42,152 nt of DNA, taken from positions 1 to 42,152 of the forward strand of contig CANFLS010000023.1 in the NCBI GenBank assembly GCA_947447955.1, in the 5' to 3' direction. The notes under the pieces are model-generated. The model was not told the origin of the DNA, made no database searches, and worked only from the letters and a program-made list of their open reading frames with translations. Source of the DNA: Flavobacteriales bacterium (GTDB lineage Bacteria; Bacteroidota; Bacteroidia; NS11-12g; UBA955). This document shows, one piece after another, positions 36,459-42,152 of this stretch (position 1 is its first letter; each line of letters starts with the position of its first letter). The position numbers and the translations under genes are program-made.

Positions 36459-39086
36459 TTAAACTCTGAAACCAATACCACTACTGGCGATACTTGGTCT
36501 TACCTCGGTTGAGAATTCTTCAACATCTTCAAAAGTTAAAGTTGAAACAGCTTTTTGTGTTCTTTTGGCATCCTTTAACTCACTCAATCGCAAATGTTGA
36601 TTTCTGATTGCTTCTTCAATTACTTTTCTGATGCTTCTGCCATTTCCGAAATATTTATCACGGGTTTTATACATAAACTCCACGTACTTCATCAAATGGT
36701 CTGAAGCCTTTGGCTCAGGGGTAATATTATGTTCCAACAATTGATTTATGGCAATTGTAAACAAATCGTCGGCATTGAAATCTTTGAAGTTAAATACCCT
36801 ATCAAATCTTGATTTTAAACCAGGATTAGACTCCATGAATTTTTCCATGTTTTGGGTATAACCCGCAGCAATTACAATAAACTCTCCGCGTTTGTCTTCC
36901 ATTCTCTTTAACAACGTTTCAATTGCTTCTCTACCAAAGTCATTTGAACCGCCATCAGACAAGCTGTAAGCTTCGTCAATAAACAAAACTCCGCCCATTG
37001 CCTTATTGATTAATTCAGAAGTTTTGATTGCAGTTTGACCAACATATCCTCCTACCAAGCTTTGACGGTCACATTCTACCAAATGTCCTCTCTCAAGAAT
37101 TCCTAAGGCTTTGTAAATGGTTGCTAATATTCTAGCTACAGTAGTTTTACCCGTCCCAGGATTTCCGCTAAACACACTATGTAAGGAAAATGTTTTACGA
37201 ATGTCTTTACCTTGGCTTTTATAAAAACGAACCAGCTTAACCAACTCTTCAATGTCTTGTTTCACTTGATCTAGGCCAATCATTCCTCTTAGCTTAGCCA
37301 AAGAGTCCTTTAAAAGCTCTTCATCAATTGGTATTTCTGGCAAAATTCTATTTTTCTGAGCAAATATTTTATTCAAATCGGCCTCGTCAATGGTTGACAA
37401 TGCATGTTTATCTAAATCTTGAGGATGTTCGGTTTTCATGATTCTAAGTCCCAAATTTATTTTGGCTTCATCGAGCATTGAATTTACCAAACGCGCATTT
37501 CCAAAGTATTTATCACGGTCTCTATATCTATCAACCAAAAACTTATTCAAAACCCCATGTGCCTTATCAGACAATTCAACACCTCGTTTTTGCGCAGCAT
37601 AATCGGCAATTTGCGCCAATTCTTGTGGGGTATAATCTGGAAAATCGTATTGCACAACAAACCTCGATTTCAAACCAGGGTTAGATTCCAAAAATACATC
37701 CATTTCTCCAGGATAACCAGCAACAACAATGGCTAGATCTGTTGAATCGCTTAATTCTTTTAGCAATACCTCAATGGCTTCTTTTCCAAAATCTTTGTTG
37801 TCATCATCTTTTCTAGCCAAAGAATAGGCTTCATCAATAAACAATACGCCATCTTTTGCTTTTTTAATTGCTTCCTTGGTTTTGGGTGCTGTTTGACCAA
37901 TATACTCCGCTACCAAATCGGCCCTATCTACTTCATAAACGTGACCTTTTTTAAGTAGTCCCATTTCTTTATAAATTTTACCCAATAAACGCGCTACTGT
38001 TGTTTTGCCAGTTCCAGGGTTTCCTTTAAAAACAGCATGTAAGTTAATTTTATCAGTTTCTTCGAAGCCTTTTTCTTTTCTAAGTGCAACAAACCTTAAA
38101 TAATCAGAATACTCTCTGATTTTTTGTTTTATTGGAGCTAGGCCTATTAATCCATCCAACTCTACCATAACGCCTTCAAAACCAACAGTTTCCTCTATGT
38201 GAATCTCTGGTTCTGGTTCTGGATGAACTATTGCTTCTCCGTCTTTATCGTAAAACTCAAATTGGGTCATTGGTAAAAAGTCAGAATCATGTGCTTCCAC
38301 AAAATCGTCACCAATTTCAAATGGAATATTGGCAAGAAGTTCTCCCATAAAAACGATTTCCACATAATAATCGCCTCTAGCCCAGGTTCCAATTATATCG
38401 GAACCCCAACCTATGGTTGCAGTAAAATCATCTTCAGAAGGTTTTACAAAATACAATTTGGAAATCCTGCCTTTTAAATAACCACTGATTGTTCTAAAAT
38501 TAAACATCAATTCAATGGGTAAATCGCCTGATTTACGGGTTAAATTCTTGGCATTCATTTCAACCCAAATGTATTTTGTACTCATTACATTGAACACCGT
38601 GTAATATTTGCGTTGATCAATTTCTACATTGTCGTCTGGACCTTCATACAATTTAACTGTTTCAATTTTGAAAAAAGGATTTTTACCAGGAACAATTAAA
38701 CCAACATTTTCTACGTAAAATGTTTTAGATGCAATAAGTTCATCTCCAACCCAAGCTTCCCATTTATACACTCCAGGTTTCCAATATTTACCTGGGGTTT
38801 TCACGCCCCATCCTTCTCTTATGTATGATACATTATCAACTTTAGAGATTAATCGGTCACAATTTAAATTGCAAATTTCATTGTTTTTTTCATCAATACA
38901 TTTCATTTGCAAACGCAATGTCCAATCTTCTTCATCGAACATTTTGTTGTAAATGCTAACCTCACAATACACATAGGCAAGTTCAAGTTCATCGAATACG
39001 CATCGGTATTTCTTGGTATTATTTGCCAACCATTCTGTGCTACAGAAGGTTTTAATGTCTTTGAATTTAAAAAATCTATTGTCCAT
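36459..39086 (-). CDS. Double-AAA ATPase (CbbX/SpoVK-like) with N-terminal beta-rich domain
   Basis: The ATG at 39086 gives 875 residues. The first 270 or so residues are Trp/Tyr-rich and beta-prone, probably Ig-like, without membrane segments. Two complete AAA modules follow: Walker A GNPGTGKTT near 350 and again near 637, Walker B VLFIDEAYSL in both, SNPGLKSRF with the arginine finger in both, and the CbbX lid pattern with DKYFGN(A/G)R. The closest known groups are CbbX, SpoVK and EccA-type remodelling ATPases. The partner protein is unknown. A 15-bp palindrome lies directly before the start, so the gene may be repressed. It stands alone, convergent with the galactanase gene. Confidence 0.85.
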   Translation of the reverse strand: MDNRFFKFKDIKTFCSTEWLANNTKKYRCVFDELELAYVYCEVSIYNKMFDEEDWTLRLQMKCIDEKNNEICNLNCDRLISKVDNVSYIREGWGVKTPGKYWKPGVYKWEAWVGDELIASKTFYVENVGLIVPGKNPFFKIETVKLYEGPDDNVEIDQRKYYTVFNVMSTKYIWVEMNAKNLTRKSGDLPIELMFNFRTISGYLKGRISKLYFVKPSEDDFTATIGWGSDIIGTWARGDYYVEIVFMGELLANIPFEIGDDFVEAHDSDFLPMTQFEFYDKDGEAIVHPEPEPEIHIEETVGFEGVMVELDGLIGLAPIKQKIREYSDYLRFVALRKEKGFEETDKINLHAVFKGNPGTGKTTVARLLGKIYKEMGLLKKGHVYEVDRADLVAEYIGQTAPKTKEAIKKAKDGVLFIDEAYSLARKDDDNKDFGKEAIEVLLKELSDSTDLAIVVAGYPGEMDVFLESNPGLKSRFVVQYDFPDYTPQELAQIADYAAQKRGVELSDKAHGVLNKFLVDRYRDRDKYFGNARLVNSMLDEAKINLGLRIMKTEHPQDLDKHALSTIDEADLNKIFAQKNRILPEIPIDEELLKDSLAKLRGMIGLDQVKQDIEELVKLVRFYKSQGKDIRKTFSLHSVFSGNPGTGKTTVARILATIYKALGILERGHLVECDRQSLVGGYVGQTAIKTSELINKAMGGVLFIDEAYSLSDGGSNDFGREAIETLLKRMEDKRGEFIVIAAGYTQNMEKFMESNPGLKSRFDRVFNFKDFNADDLFTIAINQLLEHNITPEPKASDHLMKYVEFMYKTRDKYFGNGRSIRKVIEEAIRNQHLRLSELKDAKRTQKAVSTLTFEDVEEFSTEVRPSIASSGIGFRV

Positions 39087-39089
39087 AAG

Positions 39090-39104
39090 CAATACAATGT
39101 ATTG
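39090..39104. promoter_or_regulatory. 15-bp palindrome, candidate operator of the AAA gene
   Basis: CAATACAATGTATTG is a perfect inverted repeat with 7-bp arms around one base. It lies 3 bases upstream of the ATG at 39086 and would cover the transcription start predicted from the -7 box at 39109-39116. Confidence 0.45.
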
Positions 39105-39108
39105 CGAA

Positions 39109-39116
39109 CAAACTTA
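39109..39116 (-). promoter_or_regulatory. Possible -7 box of the AAA gene promoter
   Basis: TAAGTTTG on the minus strand matches TAnnTTTG, 22 bases before the start codon. No clear TTG element is found 19-21 bases further upstream. Confidence 0.4.
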
Positions 39117-39166
39117 AATAAAAGGAATGAAACTTGAGGCTATCCCTCAAAAAAAAGAAAATATTT

Positions 39167-39847
39167 CTACAAAGTCCAATTTATACCCGTTGTAAGGCCA
39201 ATTGAATTAAAACCAATTCCAAGATTCGCAAACCAACCGAAGCCTTTCAACGCATCCATGGAATGTTTTACTCCAACAACGGTTAACTGCATTGCTTTGG
39301 ACGTAACATTTAAATTTAAATCTTCAACCCCGTTCCCCGTTCCACTTTTTATTTCTCTTGAACCGGTGAGGTTAAATAAACCCAATGACAAACCACTGTG
39401 GAATGCAAATGTAGATTTTGGACGTTTTATCTTTTTCCAAAAAACATCAACTGAAGTCATTAGAGAAGTTAATGCAATATTATAATAGAATTCAGAATTT
39501 TTACCTGGGTTTTGAAAATCAGGCATAGTTTTCGTATCACTTGTTACACTAGACGAACAATAAACCATACCAATACTAAATTTATCTCTAATGTGGTATT
39601 GATAACCTACAATGAAAGGACTCGAAACATTCATTTTGGCTTCGGGAAAACTACTTAGAAGATTTTTCTTAACCGCATCTCCCAATGTATCCAAAATTGG
39701 CATTGTGCCTGAACCTATGTAAAAGGTAATTGCATCCTTTTTAAATAAATCCTTCTTTTCAAGAGGTTCAATTTGTGCATTTTGAGCATTTACAGATGCA
39801 AACCCAAAAGATATAAGCGACAAGAATAGATATTTCTTAATGTTCAT
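39167..39847 (-). CDS. Secreted protein, probable small outer-membrane beta-barrel
   Basis: The protein is 226 residues with a signal peptide (MNIKKYLFLSLISFGFASVNAQ). Alternating hydrophobic strands (FIVGYQYHIRDKFSIGMVY, AFHSGLSLGLFNLTG, GWFANLGIGFNSIGLTTGINW) and the C-terminal GINWTL suggest an eight-strand or similar barrel in the outer membrane. No family name is certain. It follows the SIMPL gene by 44 bases on the same strand, so the two may be co-transcribed and both act in the envelope. Confidence 0.7.
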   Translation of the reverse strand: MNIKKYLFLSLISFGFASVNAQNAQIEPLEKKDLFKKDAITFYIGSGTMPILDTLGDAVKKNLLSSFPEAKMNVSSPFIVGYQYHIRDKFSIGMVYCSSSVTSDTKTMPDFQNPGKNSEFYYNIALTSLMTSVDVFWKKIKRPKSTFAFHSGLSLGLFNLTGSREIKSGTGNGVEDLNLNVTSKAMQLTVVGVKHSMDALKGFGWFANLGIGFNSIGLTTGINWTL

Positions 39848-39891
39848 GATGGCAAAATAATAGAAAAAATATGAATTGAAAAGAATGATTG

Positions 39892-40611
39892 TTATTTAAT
39901 TTCAAATTTAACGGTTACTTGATATTCCAATTTCATAGATTCAAAATCAACTGAGTTTGCTGCATTGTCCTCTGAATCCGATTCGGCATTTGACCATTTC
40001 GACCTCTTATCGCTCACACCAGCAAGGTAATTAAATGTTCTTGCCAAACTTAAATCTTGAACATCTGAAACATACAAAACATTCCCAATAGACTTTCCTA
40101 ACGGTGCCAATAAATACATTGCCTTTTCTTGGGCATTCTTTACAGCCTTAATTTGTCCTTGCTTTTTCAAACTATCGATTTTAGAATGGTCTACTTCTTC
40201 AATCCAAGCCTTAAAAACCATCCATCTATCTAACCTAGAAAACAACATATTCAATTGTTTTACGTTTTGCAATTCAATCAAATAAGTTTTGTGTGCAATG
40301 ACAGATTTTCCGAGTTTTCTCACCTGCAAATAGTCGTTTCCAGCATCCTTGATTTGAATTTTATTTTTCGGAACTTGCATTGTTTTCATGAGGGACAATA
40401 AACTGTCTTCTTGCTGTTTGTATGTAAATGCATGTTTCACATCGGTGCGTTCATCTAATGTAACTGAAACAAAAACTCGGTCAGGAATAATTTCCATTTT
40501 AGAAATCCCGGTTACATCAATTGCATTGATATTTGTGAAATTTTGAGCTTGAACAATCTGGGCTTGACAAATCAAAGCACAACTTAAAATAATTTTATTT
40601 AAAATCTTCAT
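39892..40611 (-). CDS. SIMPL-domain (DUF541) periplasmic protein
   Basis: The ATG at 40611 gives 239 residues and a clean signal peptide (MKILNKIILSCALICQAQIVQAQ); the longer frame to 40656 adds 15 residues that do not fit a signal. The SIMPL domain is shown by IDVTGISKMEIIPDRVFVSVTL at its start, then QIKDAGNDYLQV, the helix QIKAVKNAQEKAMYLLAPLGKSIGNVLYVSD, and the final LEYQVTVKFEIK strand. Members are periplasmic or outer-membrane-associated homo-oligomers; the role of bacterial ones is mostly unknown, with links to oxidative and envelope stress. The gene is divergent from the tRNA promoter. Confidence 0.85.
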   Translation of the reverse strand: MKILNKIILSCALICQAQIVQAQNFTNINAIDVTGISKMEIIPDRVFVSVTLDERTDVKHAFTYKQQEDSLLSLMKTMQVPKNKIQIKDAGNDYLQVRKLGKSVIAHKTYLIELQNVKQLNMLFSRLDRWMVFKAWIEEVDHSKIDSLKKQGQIKAVKNAQEKAMYLLAPLGKSIGNVLYVSDVQDLSLARTFNYLAGVSDKRSKWSNAESDSEDNAANSVDFESMKLEYQVTVKFEIK

Positions 40612-40779
40612 ACAACCTTTAATACGAAAGTACGGAAAAAAGTAAATTAGATTCATAAAAACGTTTGTTTCATTGTATTCAGCCTGTAATCAAAAAGCAG
40701 TAGTAAAATATTTTCAATATTTAATACAAACATTCACAACACATTATGATATGAAGCATGATATTTATTCAAACAGAAC

Positions 40780-40809
40780 TTGTAAATATAAAAAATAATC
40801 TTACCTTTG
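40780..40809 (+). promoter_or_regulatory. Promoter of the tRNA-Arg/tRNA-Pro unit
   Basis: TTG (40780-40782), exactly 19 bases, then TACCTTTG (40802-40809) is a full consensus Bacteroidota promoter. The predicted start near 40815 is about ten bases before the tRNA-Arg. Confidence 0.75.
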
Positions 40810-40825
40810 CAATCCGTTTTACAAT

Positions 40826-40899
<74 letters not shown>

Positions 40900-40921
40900 C
40901 ACCGTTAAGTCGGCAATTGTA

Positions 40922-40996
<75 letters not shown>

Positions 40997-41000
40997 AACA

Positions 41001-41027
41001 AAAAGCCTTGATTTTATCAAGGCTTTT
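41001..41027 (+). terminator. Intrinsic terminator of the tRNA unit
   Basis: The 12-bp stem AAAAGCCTTGAT/ATCAAGGCTTTT with a TTT loop is followed by a long T run to 41033, directly after tRNA-Pro. Confidence 0.9.
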
Positions 41028-41052
41028 TTTTTTGTACAATAAAATTCAACTG

Positions 41053-41070
41053 TTTGGCACAATATTTGAA
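41053..41070 (+). promoter_or_regulatory. Sigma-54-like promoter element 1
   Basis: TTTGGCACAATATTTGAA: the GG (41056-41057) and the G of the TTTGA (41068) are 12 bases apart, as for -24/-12 promoters. The -12 pair is GA and not GC. The ATG of the first paralog is 24 bases downstream. Confidence 0.55.
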
Positions 41071-41093
41071 GTTCAGTAAAAAACAATAAACTT

Positions 41094-41522
41094 ATGAAAA
41101 AACTATTTCTATTCTTACTCATTGTCATTGCATTTAACCAACATGCAAGCGCACAAAATGTCGTAGATGCCAATGACTTTTATGAAAACCCTGCAAAATA
41201 CAATGGCCGCACAATCATTTTCAAAGACATTGTAGTACGTAAAGGAGTAGTTAAAAATGCTGACTTTGGTTCTGGTGTTCAAGTAAACCCTGGTGCAGGA
41301 AGTTCTCCAAGTAGTACAGGAAGTGCAATAAGATGTACCGCTCCTAAAAGTTATGAAATATTAGAAGTTGTTTTCCCCAATGGCAAATCGAAAGGATGTT
41401 TTATCATTTTAAATAAAGTTGCTAACCCAGTTCCATCTGGGAAAGATGTAATTGCAACTATTACATTTAAAGCGGATAGCCGCACAATGAATAAAATCTC
41501 AATGATTAAATTTATACCTTAA
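41094..41522 (+). CDS. Small secreted protein, tandem paralog 1
   Basis: The protein is 142 residues with a signal peptide (MKKLFLFLLIVIAFNQHASAQ). The mature part begins VVDANDFYENPAKYNGRTI, followed by a strand-rich core with IRCTAPKSYEILEVVFPN, KGCFIILNK and VIATITFKAD. The two genes downstream share the signal, the VDA/VNDA..F..NP..Y.GK.I opening and the ATITFK/TITFK ending. The NP.KY.G(K/R).(I/V) opening followed by alternating strands recalls secreted OB-fold domains, but I cannot assign a family. Two Cys (in RC and GC) are shared with paralog 2 and may pair. It has its own sigma-54-like element. Confidence 0.7.
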   Translation: MKKLFLFLLIVIAFNQHASAQNVVDANDFYENPAKYNGRTIIFKDIVVRKGVVKNADFGSGVQVNPGAGSSPSSTGSAIRCTAPKSYEILEVVFPNGKSKGCFIILNKVANPVPSGKDVIATITFKADSRTMNKISMIKFIP

Positions 41523-41550
41523 AACAATCAAATTAGATCTATTTCACAAA

Positions 41551-41568
41551 TTTGGCACAGTATTTGAA
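41551..41568 (+). promoter_or_regulatory. Sigma-54-like promoter element 2
   Basis: TTTGGCACAGTATTTGAA: GG at 41554-41555 and GA at 41566-41567, again 12 bases apart. The predicted transcription start (about 12 bases on) is within a few bases of the ATG at 41582, so the mRNA may be nearly leaderless. Confidence 0.55.
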
Positions 41569-41581
41569 ATCAATTTACCAA

Positions 41582-41947
41582 ATGAAAAAGTTATTGTTTA
41601 TTCTAATTAGCGCATTCTTTATTTTGAATTCTGCTAATGCACAATCAATAGAATTGGTTGATGCAAACACATATTGCAATAACCCAACCCGATACAACGG
41701 TAAAACAATCACAGTAAAAAATGTAATTATCAAAAGCAACAATAATACTGCACCAGCTAATGTGAACTGCAAACCACCGCAAGGGTACCGTTTTGTAACT
41801 ATTGAATTTCCGAACCCAACTTATCTAGGATGTTTTGTAATTTCTCAATCATTATCGAATAGCATCATCTCTGGTAGAGATACAAGAGTTACCATTACAT
41901 TTAAATCTGATTTAAACAACATAAATACCATCACCCAAATCCAATAA
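41582..41947 (+). CDS. Small secreted protein, tandem paralog 2
   Basis: The ATG at 41582 gives 121 residues. A longer in-frame start (TTG at 41552) lies inside the promoter element and is rejected. A signal peptide (MKKLLFILISAFFILNSANAQ) precedes LVDANTYCNNPTRYNGKTI, NVNCKPPQGYRFVTIEFPN, LGCFVISQSL and VTITFKSD. It aligns with paralog 1 over its length, lacking the Gly/Ser-rich insertion of that protein (about residues 60-80). It has one extra Cys near the start. Function is unknown; the paralog likeness and separate promoters suggest related proteins made under one common signal. Confidence 0.7.
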   Translation: MKKLLFILISAFFILNSANAQSIELVDANTYCNNPTRYNGKTITVKNVIIKSNNNTAPANVNCKPPQGYRFVTIEFPNPTYLGCFVISQSLSNSIISGRDTRVTITFKSDLNNINTITQIQ

Positions 41948-41953
41948 TAAATT

Positions 41954-41972
41954 TTTGGCACAGTATTTGCAA
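41954..41972 (+). promoter_or_regulatory. Sigma-54-like promoter element 3 (full consensus)
   Basis: TTTGGCACAGTATTTGCAA matches TGGCAC-N5-TTGCA exactly, with GG (41957-41958) and GC (41969-41970) 12 bases apart. The ATG of the third paralog follows at 42017, leaving a leader of about 35 bases. Confidence 0.7.
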
Positions 41973-42016
41973 ATGCTTAAACACAAAACAATCAAATTAA
42001 AAACAAATAAAAAACT

Positions 42017-42152
42017 ATGAAAAAAATTACTTTATTCGCACTTAGCATCGTAGCATTGGCTAGCGCTGCTTCAGCTCAAGCAATTTCAGTTAATGATGCA
42101 CAATTCACATCTAATCCTGACAATTACAAAGGAAAATCAATTACAGTTTCTG
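42017..42152 (+). CDS. Small secreted protein, tandem paralog 3 (cut by window edge)
   Basis: The first 45 residues are visible: a signal peptide (MKKITLFALSIVALASAASAQ) and the family opening AISVNDAQFTSNPDNYKGK then SITV. It belongs to the same family as the two genes before it. The rest lies beyond the right edge, so length and the conserved Cys cannot be checked. Confidence 0.75.
   Translation, partial: MKKITLFALSIVALASAASAQAISVNDAQFTSNPDNYKGKSITVS

Overview
The window is AT-rich and comes from a member of the Bacteroidota. The main evidence is four secreted proteins with type IX secretion (T9SS) C-terminal sorting domains, one of the gliding-motility-associated type B and three of type A. 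Several promoters fit the Bacteroidota TTG-N19-TAnnTTTG pattern, lipoprotein signals are frequent, and there is an RHS core tip of Bacteroidota type. I see no phage, plasmid, IS or CRISPR structure.

Region 1-4.0 kb (minus strand) looks like the remains of an RHS polymorphic-toxin locus. Five small exported or membrane proteins (candidate immunity proteins) are read from one good promoter at 3966-3996 and end in a solitary RHS core tip whose toxin end runs off the left edge. A short repeat encoding PR(P/S)KSS(T/P)F occurs four times in the array, three times between genes and once inside the RHS tip. A 54-bp duplication and a truncated gene start look like recombination scars.

Region 4.1-24 kb (minus strand) is a secretome block. 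It holds a TPM-domain protein that appears split into two translationally coupled genes, a 3205-residue PKD-repeat adhesin with a type B sorting domain, a T9SS protein of unknown function, an outer-membrane beta-barrel, and a large phytase-like/PhoX-like protein with an internal duplication. Three strong hairpin terminators separate these units.

Region 24.2-29 kb has a tiny lysine-rich protein on the plus strand facing a DNA-metabolism cluster on the minus strand: a Pif1/RecD-type helicase, exonuclease VII (xseA, xseB) and a class I methyltransferase.

Region 29.1-36.5 kb (plus strand) is an extracellular set: an Asp-box propeller protein with GEVED, PKD and a type A sorting domain, a small secreted propeller-like protein, and a GH53 endo-galactanase lipoprotein coupled to it by an ATGA overlap. 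Region 36.4-40.6 kb (minus strand) has a double-AAA ATPase, a small beta-barrel-like protein and a SIMPL-domain protein.

The right end carries tRNA-Arg(TCT) and tRNA-Pro(TGG) with a textbook promoter and terminator, then three tandem small secreted paralogs. Each paralog has its own copy of a TTTGGCACARTATTTG element with sigma-54 (-24/-12) geometry. The most interesting signals are this sigma-54-like family, the RHS/immunity array, the five-unit higher-order repeat inside the adhesin, and a DNA word (TTGAGGGACAA, core TGAGGGAC) that is strongly over-represented across the window on both strands.
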